A stretch of DNA of 63,793 nt from Ignatzschineria sp. (GCA_030150405.1 JASLFU010000038.1:1-63793), one strand, 5' to 3'. Positions 8,618-17,631 are shown, counted from the stretch's first letter. The notes: a model not told the origin generated them from the letters alone. Translations and numbers: made by a program.

Positions 8618-9340
8618 ATGTTTGCACTCTATTTAAAAATTATCTTTTTTGGAATCGCTACGCTCTTTCCTCTCTCAAATCCGTTAACCGCTACGGCACT
8701 AATGATCGATCTTGGCGCCCGTTTAAGTGAAAAGGATCGTAATCGGCAAGCTTTTATGGCCGCAATCTACACCTTTCTCATCATGGCTGCGGCCTTTTAT
8801 GGGGGACAATGGGTCATGCGAACCTTTGGAATCTCTATTCCTGGACTCCGTATTGCTGGGGGATTAGTGGTAACTTTTATCGGCTTTCGTATGCTTTTTC
8901 CTGAAGATCACAGTGGAAAAGAGGAACCTGAAATAAAAGCGGAGAAACGAAGTTCAGGAACGGTCACCAATATCGCTTTTGTTCCTCTTGCGATGCCCGC
9001 TGTCGCTGGTCCTGGAGCTATCGCGATGATTATTAGCGTTGCTGCTACTCTCCCTTCCCCCGACCTTATTCCTAGCTGGATCACGCTTACTGCACCCCTT
9101 TTTAGCTTTCTCTTTATGGCGCTTTTGCTCTGGTTTTCGCTTCGAAGTGCCACCTATATTATTCGCGCTCTGGGGGAAAATGGAGTTAATGCAATCTCCC
9201 GATTGATGGGCTTTCTTCTTATCTGTATGGGTGTTCAGTTCTGTATTAATGGTATTTTAGAGATTGTAAATGAGTATCAAGCTCCGCCTGTAGATGTGAT
9301 GAGTGCAGCCCTTTCTTCTCCCTCTTTTTTTCTTAAGTAA
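8618..9340 (+). CDS. marC: MarC family inner-membrane protein
   Basis: A multi-pass membrane protein of 240 residues, very close to E. coli MarC along its length. Shared blocks include PLTATALMIDLG near the N-terminus, SIPGLRIAGGLVVTFIGFRMLFP, IAFVPLAMPAVAGPGAIAMIIS and ISRLMGFLLICMGVQFCINGILEI. About six hydrophobic segments are visible, with a charged loop near residues 92-111. The cellular function of MarC is not established; its old link to multiple antibiotic resistance was not upheld. GAGGATGAT precedes the ATG. It stands alone on the + strand, divergent from the pur operon. The C-terminal tail after residue 225 is longer than in E. coli. Confidence 0.93.
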   Translation: MFALYLKIIFFGIATLFPLSNPLTATALMIDLGARLSEKDRNRQAFMAAIYTFLIMAAAFYGGQWVMRTFGISIPGLRIAGGLVVTFIGFRMLFPEDHSGKEEPEIKAEKRSSGTVTNIAFVPLAMPAVAGPGAIAMIISVAATLPSPDLIPSWITLTAPLFSFLFMALLLWFSLRSATYIIRALGENGVNAISRLMGFLLICMGVQFCINGILEIVNEYQAPPVDVMSAALSSPSFFLK

Positions 9341-9383
9341 TAAAGGGACACTAATAGAGTTGAGTTGTCACAACGATTAAAGA

Positions 9384-9411
9384 TTGAGGAGTTCCCCCAC
9401 CGTGCTATGAT
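9384..9411 (+). promoter_or_regulatory. Promoter of the aromatic amino acid permease
   Basis: TTGAGG (9384-9389), a 16-base spacer and TATGAT (9406-9411) preceded by TG one base upstream (extended -10). It leaves a leader of about 110 bases before the permease ATG. The leader holds two small stem-loops: CTCTTT paired with AAAGAG near 9418-9440, and ACTCTT/AAGAGT at 9463-9477. I saw no Trp-rich leader peptide. Confidence 0.55.
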
Positions 9412-9526
9412 GGAAAACTCTTTGCATATAAAAAAGAGATAAAACAGAAAGTTAAAAATTTCACTCTTTAAAAGAGTTATTTAAACAATAATCCATTAAT
9501 TTAATTTTTAAAATCAAAGGAATTCA

Positions 9527-10765
9527 ATGAATAGTGTTAAATCGCCGAGTGTGATCGGCGGCGCGATGATTGCTGCAGGTACAATGATCGGCGCTGGGAT
9601 GCTCAGCTTACCTGTAGCTTCTGCCGGAATGTGGTTCACCTGGACTTTAGTCATTATGCTACTGACGGTGATCTTTATGTATGCTACCGCAGAGCAGATT
9701 TTAGAGGTCAACCTCAACTATAACCCTGGCGCAAGTTTTGATACTCTCGTGCGGGATAATCTCGGCCGCGGGTGGAGCTTTGTAAATGGGTTTTCCGTTG
9801 CGTTTGTCCTCTATATTTTGCTCTATGCTTATGTAGTAGGCTCTGGCTCAGTTATTAGCGACACTTTAAAAAACAACCTTAATGTTGAGTTGCCTAAGCC
9901 CCTTGCAGCCTTTATCTTCTCCCTTCTCTTTACCTCTATTGTCTGGTGGAGCACACGAGCGGTCGACCGCCTCTCAACCATTCTTTTAGTGGGAATGTTT
10001 ATTACATTCTTTGCCGCGTTAACCGGGATTATTACCAATATTGAAGTCCCTAATCTCTTTGCCCCTACCGGAGAGCAGAAGTTCTCCATCTATGCGTTTG
10101 CAAGTCTTCCCTTCTTCTTAACCTCTTTCTGCTTTCATGCTAGTGTTCCAAGCTTTGTAAAATATTATGGAACTCAAGGGGGAAAGATCCGCAAGGCCAT
10201 TATTATCGGGATGCTTATTACCTTTATCTTCTATCTCTGCTGGATGATCGCTATGATGGGTAGCATCGATCGAGAATCTTTTCTCTCTATCGATAATGAT
10301 GAGGTAGCCTGGCTCTTAAATGCTGTAAATGCCCCCCATTTTGCGGGTTTAGCTCTCCGCTTCTTTGCCTTTTTTGCTGTAGTGACCTCCTTCCTTGGTG
10401 CGGGTTTAGGGCTTTTTGATTATATTGCCGACCTCTTTAAGATTGATGATTCACCTAAAGGACGCTTTATTACAGCTTTAATCACCTTTTTACCCCCCAC
10501 GATTATGGGGATGATCTTCCCATATGGTTTTGTTTTAGCCATTGGATATGCAGGCCTATTTGCGGCGATCTGGTCTGTTATTGTGCCAGGAATGATGGTC
10601 ATTACTTTTAGAAAACGGGCTAAAAAAGAGGGCCGTCAAGAGCACTTCCGTGCCTTTGGAGGTAAGGTAATGCCCATTATTATCATCATTTATGGTGTTG
10701 TAGCGGCGGTATCTCATCTTTTAGTAGAAGTCTTTAATGTAAGTGCCCTTAATTTCTTTCATTAA
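9527..10765 (+). CDS. mtr: Aromatic amino acid permease, HAAAP family, closest to tryptophan permease Mtr
   Basis: A proton-coupled amino acid importer of the inner membrane with about eleven hydrophobic segments in 412 residues, the size of E. coli Mtr (414). The N-terminal GTMIGAGMLSLPVASAG is the family substrate/ion motif. NLNYNPGASFDTL, VNGFSVAFVLYILLYAYV, PSFVKYYG and SFLGAGLGLFDYIADLF match Mtr better than TyrP. Substrate specificity for tryptophan is inferred from this similarity. AAAGGAATTCA precedes the ATG. It is monocistronic, with its own promoter and a strong terminator behind it. The trp biosynthetic operon lies elsewhere in the window (23884-28368). Confidence 0.87.
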   Translation: MNSVKSPSVIGGAMIAAGTMIGAGMLSLPVASAGMWFTWTLVIMLLTVIFMYATAEQILEVNLNYNPGASFDTLVRDNLGRGWSFVNGFSVAFVLYILLYAYVVGSGSVISDTLKNNLNVELPKPLAAFIFSLLFTSIVWWSTRAVDRLSTILLVGMFITFFAALTGIITNIEVPNLFAPTGEQKFSIYAFASLPFFLTSFCFHASVPSFVKYYGTQGGKIRKAIIIGMLITFIFYLCWMIAMMGSIDRESFLSIDNDEVAWLLNAVNAPHFAGLALRFFAFFAVVTSFLGAGLGLFDYIADLFKIDDSPKGRFITALITFLPPTIMGMIFPYGFVLAIGYAGLFAAIWSVIVPGMMVITFRKRAKKEGRQEHFRAFGGKVMPIIIIIYGVVAAVSHLLVEVFNVSALNFFH

Positions 10766-10826
10766 ATCTTTCATTAAATGACTTTAAAATAACTTTTAGA
10801 AACTCTTGAGTTAACTCATACGCACT

Positions 10827-10864
10827 AAAAAGCCCCTATAGAATCTATAGGGGCTTTATCTTTT
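10827..10864. terminator. Bidirectional terminator between mtr and the lipoprotein gene
   Basis: A 10-base-pair perfect stem (10831-10840 with 10846-10855, core AGCCCC/GGGGCT) with a five-base loop, flanked by A-rich sequence on one side and T-rich on the other. It can stop both converging genes. Confidence 0.85.
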
Positions 10865-10944
10865 TCTACTAATCTTAAATACTCTGCTTACTTATTAATA
10901 GAAACCTTTAAGTTAAGAGAAGTATTTGAGATTACTTAGATCAC

Positions 10945-11406
10945 TTAGATGACTGAAACGTTCATGCTGCGACCTGTTCCAGACATACGTACGCGCTGAC
11001 CTGGCGCAAAGAGAGTAGAACCTTGGCTCTGTACAACAACAATTGTTTCGCCTGAATCACGACGAATCTCGAGCTCTACTGAATTTACGCGATTTGAGGT
11101 CTGCTCAATTTTATCGCCTACGATACCACCTAATACCGCACCTACTGCTGTAGTGACATTACGGCCGCGACCACCGCCCATTGCATTTCCTGCAACGCCG
11201 CCAATTGCCGCACCTGATACTGCGCCAAGACCTGTTTTATCTGCTTGAATGGTTACAGGACGCACAGACACTAATGTACCGTAAGAGACAGCACGCTCAG
11301 CTTTCGCTTCGCCACCTCTGTAAACATCACCAGAATAGACACCTTTATCTGCACATGCTGCTAAACTTAATGCCGCAAGGCTTACTACTACAACTTTCTT
11401 AAACAT
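10945..11406 (-). CDS. slyB: Glycine-zipper outer-membrane lipoprotein, SlyB/Pcp type
   Basis: A 153-residue lipoprotein. The signal peptide ends in the lipobox SLAAC, so Cys18 should be lipidated. The middle (about residues 60-100) is a glycine zipper: GAVSGAAIGGVAGNAMGG and AVGAVLGGIVGDKIE, expected to insert as two helices in the outer membrane. The C-terminal part (YxVE-like VELEIRRDSGETIVVVQS, FAPGQRVRM) matches the SlyB/17-kDa antigen family. These proteins stabilise the outer membrane. A small hairpin (CGCCA/TGGCG at 11423-11439) lies just upstream of the ribosome site AAGGAAAC. The gene is monocistronic. Confidence 0.9.
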   Translation of the reverse strand: MFKKVVVVSLAALSLAACADKGVYSGDVYRGGEAKAERAVSYGTLVSVRPVTIQADKTGLGAVSGAAIGGVAGNAMGGGRGRNVTTAVGAVLGGIVGDKIEQTSNRVNSVELEIRRDSGETIVVVQSQGSTLFAPGQRVRMSGTGRSMNVSVI

Positions 11407-11571
11407 AATTTTGTTTCCTTTTCGCCATACTTTTTGGCGTCATGATTAAATCACGGGGCTATTGTAACAAAACATCCCCCTATAACGAATATTTTAGCTC
11501 ATTTTTTGCCCTACTATAGCTTTTACGAATCTAAATTTAAGGGGCACAATACTTTTAAGCCCTCTAAAAGT

Positions 11572-12459
11572 TTAAGGTAACTCCTTTAATTCATGGCGAA
11601 CTCGCCAAAACCTAGCAAAACGTGGGATTCCCTTTTGCGTTAACCCACTATATTTAAAGGTGATAATCTCCCCCTCTTTTGGAGGATTCTCCCGATCATC
11701 ATCACTAAAACCACTACCAATTTTAAAACGCGTTCCCTCTTTAAGCTCCACTAAAAGCGCTCCCATTTTGCCCTGGTATTTTCCCTTGCCCGGTAAAATA
11801 GCAATCACTTTCGCCTCTGCATCAAAAACAGGTTTAACCTTTAAAAGGTGATCTACTCGGCGATAGGGGCGATATTCCGCTTCACTGTGATGAAGCATTA
11901 ATCCCTCACCACCAAGTTTCACAACCTCTTCTAATCGTTGATCGAGCATCTGCCAAGTAAGGCGCTCTTGCGGAATCATCTTTACATGCTGAGGTAATTG
12001 AGGAATATAACTCTCCATCAGGGAGACCCTTTCTGCAAAACTTCCAGCTTCTCCGGGTAGATCAAAAATCATATAGTGCATCACTTTCCAGCGGGGATCC
12101 TCAAATGAATCATTCCGTACAACCTGAGAAGTCTCCTCAAACTGATTACGCCCGAGCCACAGCTCACCATCTAACGGTTTCTTTCCTAAGTTTTCTGTAA
12201 ACCATAAAGGCGCTTTAATAGGGTAACCTTGACGCGTCCAAAGCTTCTCCCCATCCCAGTAACCCCTTACCCCATCGAGTTTTTCACTCACAAAGTAGAT
12301 GGATAACTCTGTACTTGCTTCCAGCTTTTCTCGTAATTCGGGAGTTAAATTCTTCCCATGTTGCAGAGGGACTGCCCCCGCCTCCCAAAAGAAGATTAGA
12401 AATACCCCTAAAATTCCCTGAATTATCGGCCGCCATCGATTTAAAAGAGCAATTAACAT
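11572..12459 (-). CDS. ATP-dependent DNA ligase with N-terminal export signal (LigE type)
   Basis: A minimal two-domain ATP-dependent ligase of 295 residues. Residues 8-30 form a hydrophobic signal-like segment, so the enzyme is probably exported to the periplasm. The nucleotidyltransferase motifs are complete: SEKLDGVRGYWDG with Lys60 as adenylated residue, DGELWLG near 97-103, EGLMLH at 185-190 and LLKVK at 205-209. A small OB-fold domain ends the chain. Exported ligases of this sort are typical of Haemophilus, Neisseria, Vibrio and other Gram-negatives and have been linked to extracellular DNA and uptake. The main replicative ligase would be the NAD-dependent LigA, which is not in this window. 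It stands alone between the lipoprotein gene and recJ. Confidence 0.9.
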   Translation of the reverse strand: MLIALLNRWRPIIQGILGVFLIFFWEAGAVPLQHGKNLTPELREKLEASTELSIYFVSEKLDGVRGYWDGEKLWTRQGYPIKAPLWFTENLGKKPLDGELWLGRNQFEETSQVVRNDSFEDPRWKVMHYMIFDLPGEAGSFAERVSLMESYIPQLPQHVKMIPQERLTWQMLDQRLEEVVKLGGEGLMLHHSEAEYRPYRRVDHLLKVKPVFDAEAKVIAILPGKGKYQGKMGALLVELKEGTRFKIGSGFSDDDRENPPKEGEIITFKYSGLTQKGIPRFARFWRVRHELKELP

Positions 12460-12577
12460 AGATCATACCCCTATCTCTTTACGATTTAACTGAAAACCCT
12501 ATTTATTACGAGATAGAAGAATACCGATTACTCTTTAAAATTCAATATCTTAAGGCGCAAAAAAATATTTTTTTATT

Positions 12578-14290
12578 TTACTGTAGGGGCTCAAAATGAT
12601 CGATAATCAATTGTAAATTACGTCGCCCTTGCCACTCATTAACATCAAGTTTAAAGGCGCAATGAATAAGCTCTACATTATCGATAATATTTTGCGCCTG
12701 AAAAAAGGCGATAGCATCAAATGTATGAGAAGAGTGAGGATATTGCAGCGTCATTTTAAGATGCTGATCTTTTAAGATACGATAATTTAAAACACGAAAA
12801 TGCCCATCAAACCGCGGCTCTGGGAAATTCTGCCCCCAAGGAATAGCTAAGCGTAAAAACTCTGCATGTTGCAGGGTAAAGGCGGGTAATGGCAGTTCTC
12901 CATCTGTATAGATCACCTGTTCAAAGACTTCTGGCTCAGCGTGCTCTTCGATCTCTTTAGCAATGGCTTCATAAAAGATAGGAAGATCTTCACCATAAAG
13001 TGAAAGCCCCGCCGCCATGGCATGCCCTCCAAATGTCTGAATTAACCCAGGAAATTGCTGGGCCACATTGCTAATCATATCTCGTAAATGAATGCCCGCA
13101 ATCGAGCGCCCTGATCCTTTGACTAAGCCCTCATTATCGTAAGCAAAAATAAAGGTGGGACGATAATATTGATCTTTAATCCGTGAAGCGACAATCCCTG
13201 TCACCCCTTGGTGCCAAGCCTCATCATAGAGACAGATAGCTGCGGGAAGCTTATCGACCTCAAGCTTTAAATTTTCTAAAATCGCATCGGCCTCTTCTCG
13301 GGTATCGCTCTCGATTGTACGGCGGGCCTGGTTAAGCTCATAAAGTTCTGCAGCGATGGCCCGAGCTTCCATTAGATCATCGGTTAAAAGAGCATCAATA
13401 CCGATCTCCATATTATCGATGCGCCCTGCAGCATTGAGTAAGGGACCGATCCCGTAACCGATATCTGCAGTGGAGAGTTGACTCTGATCGCGGCGAGAAA
13501 CTTCAATTAATGCTTTGATTCCCGGAATGGTCAAGCCTTTACGAATACGCAATAAACCTTGCTGAACCATTTTGCGATTATTAGCATCTAAAGGCACAAT
13601 ATCTGCCACCGTTCCTAGCGCAACAATGTCGAGATACTTCGCCAAATTAGGCCCCCGACCCACAAAATAGTTTTGCTCTGCTAATTTAGCCCGTACACTT
13701 AGTAGCAGGTAGAAGATCACCCCCACACCTGCAAGATTTTTACTTGGAAATTGATCCCCCGGTAATTGAGGATTTACAATCGCATCGGCTTCTGGCAACG
13801 TTTCGGGAGGAAGATGGTGATCGGTAATAATCACATCGATTCCATAAGATTTAGCCAGCTTAACCCCTTCAATATTAGAGATCCCATTGTCCACAGTAAT
13901 TAATAAGTCGGGCGGATTATCTGCAATTTTCTGCACTAATGTGCGGGTTAAACCATAACCATCGAGCACACGATGAGGAACTCTATAGCGTACCTGATGA
14001 AGTCCAAACTCCCGTAAAATACGTATTGCTAGAGCAATACTTGTAGCGCCATCTACATCATAATCCCCCACAATAAGTAGATCTTTTTGCTCAATAATCG
14101 CCTCAACAATAAGATCTGTCGCTTTTTCAATATTCGATAAGGTATGAAATGGCAGCAAGGTTTGAAGGGTGAGATCAAAATCACGCTCCGACTCTACGGG
14201 CCGCTTTTGAAGTAACTCTTGCACAAAGGGAGGAAGCTCAGGCGCACTTAAATTGTGTAATTTTTCTCGTCGCCGAATAGTTTTCATCAT
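12578..14290 (-). CDS. recJ: Single-strand-specific 5'-3' exonuclease RecJ
   Basis: RecJ degrades 5' single-stranded DNA tails in recombination and mismatch repair. The 570 residues match the family length. DHH phosphoesterase motifs are clear: VGDYDVDGATS at 74-84, VDNG at 131-134, TDHH at 154-157, and the DHHA1-type GGHAMAAGLSL further on. A C-terminal OB-fold segment follows. Tandem ATG codons stand at 14288-14290 and 14285-14287, preceded by AGAGAG; either could start. It ends 10 bases downstream of the TusA-like gene, so the two are probably co-transcribed. Confidence 0.96.
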   Translation of the reverse strand: MMKTIRRREKLHNLSAPELPPFVQELLQKRPVESERDFDLTLQTLLPFHTLSNIEKATDLIVEAIIEQKDLLIVGDYDVDGATSIALAIRILREFGLHQVRYRVPHRVLDGYGLTRTLVQKIADNPPDLLITVDNGISNIEGVKLAKSYGIDVIITDHHLPPETLPEADAIVNPQLPGDQFPSKNLAGVGVIFYLLLSVRAKLAEQNYFVGRGPNLAKYLDIVALGTVADIVPLDANNRKMVQQGLLRIRKGLTIPGIKALIEVSRRDQSQLSTADIGYGIGPLLNAAGRIDNMEIGIDALLTDDLMEARAIAAELYELNQARRTIESDTREEADAILENLKLEVDKLPAAICLYDEAWHQGVTGIVASRIKDQYYRPTFIFAYDNEGLVKGSGRSIAGIHLRDMISNVAQQFPGLIQTFGGHAMAAGLSLYGEDLPIFYEAIAKEIEEHAEPEVFEQVIYTDGELPLPAFTLQHAEFLRLAIPWGQNFPEPRFDGHFRVLNYRILKDQHLKMTLQYPHSSHTFDAIAFFQAQNIIDNVELIHCAFKLDVNEWQGRRNLQLIIDHFEPLQ

Positions 14291-14300
14291 CTACTCTCTT

Positions 14301-14525
14301 TTAAGCCTTTTCGATTAGAAAGGTAAAAACGCCATTCTCTTCATTAAATTCTAAAAGCTTATGCTCGGTACGAGCTAGATAAGCTTTAAAATCTACTTCC
14401 GAATGGGGATCTGTTGCTAATACTCGCAAACGTTCGCCACTTTCAGCACGCATTAAGGCTTGCTTTGTCTTTAAAATTGGCATAGGGCAGTTTAAGCCCT
14501 GAAGATCTACGATCTGCTCTTTCAT
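14301..14525 (-). CDS. TusA/SirA family sulfur-carrier protein
   Basis: A 74-residue protein with the family signature LQGLNCPMPILKTKQAL; the Cys of CPxP carries persulfide sulfur. The fold is a two-layer alpha/beta sandwich. In E. coli, TusA relays sulfur to tRNA thiouridylation; other family members serve sulfur metabolism, and which applies here cannot be read from sequence. It lies directly upstream of recJ and downstream of rimI on the same strand, and has a good AAGGAATAGAA ribosome site. Confidence 0.9.
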   Translation of the reverse strand: MKEQIVDLQGLNCPMPILKTKQALMRAESGERLRVLATDPHSEVDFKAYLARTEHKLLEFNEENGVFTFLIEKA

Positions 14526-14567
14526 TTCTATTCCTTCTCTATCGCGATTTTGCTTCCCATAAACTCT

Positions 14568-15044
14568 TTAGAGTGCAGGCCGAACATTAGGCTCAAAAAT
14601 TGTATAAGCCATAACAATCGCATCTTCCCGACTACCATCTTTACAGGGATAATATCCTTTACGTAATCCTATCTCATTAAAACCGATAGATTGATAGAGC
14701 CCTCGGGCCGGAGTGTTTCCCTCTCTCACCTCTAAAAAGATTGAGCTTAGCCCTTTTTGCTGACCAAGTTCTAAAATATATTGTAACAATCTTCGGCCAA
14801 GTCCTAAGCCTTGATAGTTTGGATCGATCGTAATATGCAGAAGATGCCCTTCATCTAATACCGAGGAGAGAAAAGCGTAGCCCGCGAGCTGCTCTTGATA
14901 AATAAGCTTAATCCGCTTGAGATCCTGCTGGAAGATCTTCTCCATAACCTCTCGCTTCCAAGGGACACTATATGCCCGAGATTCGATCTCTATAATCTTT
15001 TCAAAATCATCGGCTAAAAGCTCTTCAACCCGTATCTTATCCAT
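14568..15044 (-). CDS. rimI: GNAT N-acetyltransferase, ribosomal protein S18 alanine acetyltransferase type
   Basis: A 158-residue GNAT enzyme. The acetyl-CoA loop shows as YQGLGLGRRLLQYIL, followed by LEVREGNTPARGLYQSIGFNEIGLRKGYY, which is the typical RimI C-terminal half. The known role is N-terminal acetylation of ribosomal protein S18. The open frame reaches a TTG at 15065, but the ATG at 15042-15044 has an AGGGAA ribosome site and fits the family start. It follows the UDG-like gene closely in the same direction. Confidence 0.93.
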   Translation of the reverse strand: MDKIRVEELLADDFEKIIEIESRAYSVPWKREVMEKIFQQDLKRIKLIYQEQLAGYAFLSSVLDEGHLLHITIDPNYQGLGLGRRLLQYILELGQQKGLSSIFLEVREGNTPARGLYQSIGFNEIGLRKGYYPCKDGSREDAIVMAYTIFEPNVRPAL

Positions 15045-15072
15045 ATTCTTCCCTGAGAATCGCAAAACCTAC

Positions 15073-15981
15073 CTATTCCCCTAGCGCTGATCTTAAAAAC
15101 TTAAGATCTTGCCAAAAGTTGCGTTTATAGTGTGCCCGTTTAGTCAACATATTAGGCGAATGGGATACCACCGCCCGATAACGTTTCTCCCCTATTTTTA
15201 CATTATGTACCTCTCCTCGAAGAGCGCTAATGGGTAGATTTTTCTTAAGCAATAATTTTGTAACATTGCGCCCTAATAGAAAGAGTATTGCAGGGGCAAT
15301 CTCACCCATCTCTCGCGCTAAAAAATAGCTACAAGCTTCCTGCTCCGTCTCCGTGACATCCATCAGCTCTCCCGGCCTACATTTAATAAATGGGGTGTAA
15401 TAGAGAGAGGATTGAGGAATTTTCACCTGATTAAACGCACGTTCTAAAAGCGGACGAAGTTGGGGCTCAATGGGCTTGCCCTCTTGCTCTTCGCTCTTTA
15501 AGGGAAGGTCGGTAATGACAGCGATAGAGGCATCTTTACTCCCCACTCCACTTACGGCTTTCTGTCGATGAGCTCCTAAATAACAGGATCTACACGCCTG
15601 TAAAGCCTCTTGAAAAGTCGGATCAAAGATAGAGTCGAAAGGCTGATAAGCGGGAATAATATTTAATGAACTCCCCTCTTTCGGAGCGCTTACTCTCTTG
15701 TCTACTGGGGAGCTAAGCTCCTGCCTCTGTAGAGAAGTGGCTGTAGAATCTGTTTTAAAAGAGTTCGCTATATGAGAATCCTTAACCTCTTTTTGAGCTC
15801 TTAAACTCTCCATTAAGGCATGCCGATCTGCTTGCGCTTGCGCCCTCTTTTGCTGAGCTACATTCTGCTGCTTAGCGATTCTCTCTTTATGGAGCATCGC
15901 CTTAATTGCAGGGAGGTCCTCCTGTTTACACCAGGGCTGAATCCCCATTAATTTAAGGTAAGTTGCTTGTCGCTGATCCAT
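15073..15981 (-). CDS. Uracil-DNA-glycosylase-fold Fe-S protein with degenerate active-site motifs
   Basis: A 302-residue protein whose second half (about 115-300) has the family 4 uracil-DNA glycosylase fold. Cys130, Cys133, Cys201 (IKCRP) and Cys217 match the four iron-sulfur ligands. The two catalytic motifs are altered. The usual GExPGxxED reads TDLPLKSEE near 157-165, and the usual HPS loop reads SHSPNML at 273-279. Glycosylase activity is therefore doubtful; a DNA-binding or structural role is possible. The N-terminal third is charged and Gln/Ala-rich, probably helical, with no family match that I recognise. It sits between pssA and rimI; I recall UDG-like genes next to rimI in other gammaproteobacteria. 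Confidence 0.78.
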   Translation of the reverse strand: MDQRQATYLKLMGIQPWCKQEDLPAIKAMLHKERIAKQQNVAQQKRAQAQADRHALMESLRAQKEVKDSHIANSFKTDSTATSLQRQELSSPVDKRVSAPKEGSSLNIIPAYQPFDSIFDPTFQEALQACRSCYLGAHRQKAVSGVGSKDASIAVITDLPLKSEEQEGKPIEPQLRPLLERAFNQVKIPQSSLYYTPFIKCRPGELMDVTETEQEACSYFLAREMGEIAPAILFLLGRNVTKLLLKKNLPISALRGEVHNVKIGEKRYRAVVSHSPNMLTKRAHYKRNFWQDLKFLRSALGE

Positions 15982-16013
15982 AGTTCTCTTGTAATCTTTA
16001 AGGCGTAAATGCC

Positions 16014-16877
16014 CTATTCATCCCGTTTATGTAGTCGCTCTGCACGTAATTTACGGCGGCGATTCCAACGATAAAATGCGTAGATCGGCCCTGAAATTCC
16101 ATACGCTAAGAGCGCAAAAAAGATCAATTGCCCCGGCATTCTAATAAGAAGCACTACAACCGCTATGATTCCCAAAACAATCGGTACCCAAGCAAAAAAG
16201 GGAACTTCCTGATGAAGACTAAGATCTTTAAAACTAAAAAACTTAATGTTAGTCACCATCATCAAACCACTATAGAGCGTTAATAAAAGCGCAATATACT
16301 CCACCCGATGGCCAGAAATTCCACTACTTTCACCAAACCAGACAAATCCCACCACAATCGCGGCTGCTGTAGGACTTGGCATGCCGATAAAAAAGCGCTT
16401 ATCTACAGAGCCAATCTGCACATTAAAGCGGGCTAAACGGAGTGCGGCGCAGGTAAGATAGATATACGCTGCAAACCATGCAAAATCAGCAATTACGCCC
16501 AATGAGCTCTCACTTAAACCTTTTAAAGACCAGAGATAAATAATCACCGCTGGCGCTACTCCAAAAGAGATCAGATCCGAAAGAGAGTCATACTGCTCAC
16601 CAAAAGCGCTCTCACTCTTTGTTAGACGCGCCACACGGCCATCTAAACCATCAAAAATCATCGCCACAAAGACTAAAATCGCCGCTTGTGTATATCGGGG
16701 CGCCTCTTCCGCTTGTGTTAAAACACCATAATAAGCATCTAACGCGGAAAGAATGGCTGAAAAACCACATAAAAGTGCTGCGGTGGTAACAAGATTGGGC
16801 AAGAGAAAAATAGCATTTCCCCCACGCTTTCCGCTCTCCGCTAGCTCTGGTGTAGATTCAACTCTCTTCTGCGACAT
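16014..16877 (-). CDS. pssA: CDP-diacylglycerol-serine O-phosphatidyltransferase
   Basis: An inner-membrane enzyme making phosphatidylserine, the precursor of phosphatidylethanolamine. The CDP-alcohol phosphotransferase motif is complete around residues 85-115: DGLDGRVARL, then FGEQYDSLSD, giving the pattern DGxxARx8Gx3Dx3D. Seven to eight hydrophobic segments are visible over 287 residues. The N-terminal GGNAIFLLPNLVTTAALLCG is the usual start of the membrane part of this subclass. The C-terminus is highly basic (RRRKLRAERLHKRDE). It is divergent from folA across a 210-base gap. Confidence 0.94.
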   Translation of the reverse strand: MSQKRVESTPELAESGKRGGNAIFLLPNLVTTAALLCGFSAILSALDAYYGVLTQAEEAPRYTQAAILVFVAMIFDGLDGRVARLTKSESAFGEQYDSLSDLISFGVAPAVIIYLWSLKGLSESSLGVIADFAWFAAYIYLTCAALRLARFNVQIGSVDKRFFIGMPSPTAAAIVVGFVWFGESSGISGHRVEYIALLLTLYSGLMMVTNIKFFSFKDLSLHQEVPFFAWVPIVLGIIAVVVLLIRMPGQLIFFALLAYGISGPIYAFYRWNRRRKLRAERLHKRDE

Positions 16878-17087
16878 AAACTCTTCTCTGTAATACCAAA
16901 ATGGGTACCTAGTATAGCAATCTCGCCCCGCTTATTGAATAAATATACTTTCTAGGCTAAGAATTCTTTAAGCAATTTTAACTTTAGAAGAAATTCATCC
17001 TCAATTGCTATATTTTGCGATAATGGGCTTTAAAGTTGACCTCTAATTACATTATCTCTATCTATTCACTCTCTTTAAGGAGCTAAC

Positions 17088-17591
17088 ATGAAGGGTAAAC
17101 CGATTATCTCACTGATCTTAGCCATGGCTGAAAATGGTGTGATTGGCCACAAAAATAGCCTCCCTTGGCATCTACCGAATGATCTTCGCTTTTTTAAAAA
17201 AAATACAATCCATAAGCCTGTCATTATGGGACGTAAAACCTACGAATCGATTGGAAAACCGCTCCCTGAAAGAGAAAATGTTGTGATCTCCCGCTCTCCG
17301 CAATCCTTTCCGGGCACACTATGGTTTAGCTCTTTAGACGAGGCGATTAGCCACTTTCCAGAAGCAAAAGAGATTATGATTATGGGCGGTGCTGAGATTT
17401 ATAAAGCTGCTCTGCCTCTGATGGATCGTCTCTATTTAACCCATGTCCACGGGGAAGTTGAGGGCGATACCAAAATGCCCCCTTTCGATTTTTCAAACGC
17501 TCAATTGATCTTTGAGGAAAAGCATAAAAAAGATGAGCGTAACCCCTATGATTACACCTTTGAAATTTGGGATTTTAATAAAGGTAATTAA
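17088..17591 (+). CDS. folA: Dihydrofolate reductase
   Basis: It reduces dihydrofolate to tetrahydrofolate with NADPH. The 167 residues are typical. Visible motifs: AMAENGVIGHKNSLPWHLPNDLRFF (substrate site, acidic residue Asp in PNDL), VIMGRKTYESIG and VISRS (NADPH site), and IMGGAEIYKAAL. The Trp-His-Leu-Pro core is intact. An ideal AAGGAG ribosome site stands five bases before the ATG. The gene is followed by its own terminator, so it is monocistronic. Confidence 0.97.
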   Translation: MKGKPIISLILAMAENGVIGHKNSLPWHLPNDLRFFKKNTIHKPVIMGRKTYESIGKPLPERENVVISRSPQSFPGTLWFSSLDEAISHFPEAKEIMIMGGAEIYKAALPLMDRLYLTHVHGEVEGDTKMPPFDFSNAQLIFEEKHKKDERNPYDYTFEIWDFNKGN

Positions 17592-17631
17592 GGCTTAAAT
17601 CCTATCAAAATCGGCTAAATAGCTATGTTAT

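Noticed and set aside
9407..9441. Possible leader peptide before mtr (ATGATGGAA...)
   Set aside because: Its ATG overlaps the -10 box, so it would not be transcribed, and it has no Trp codon.
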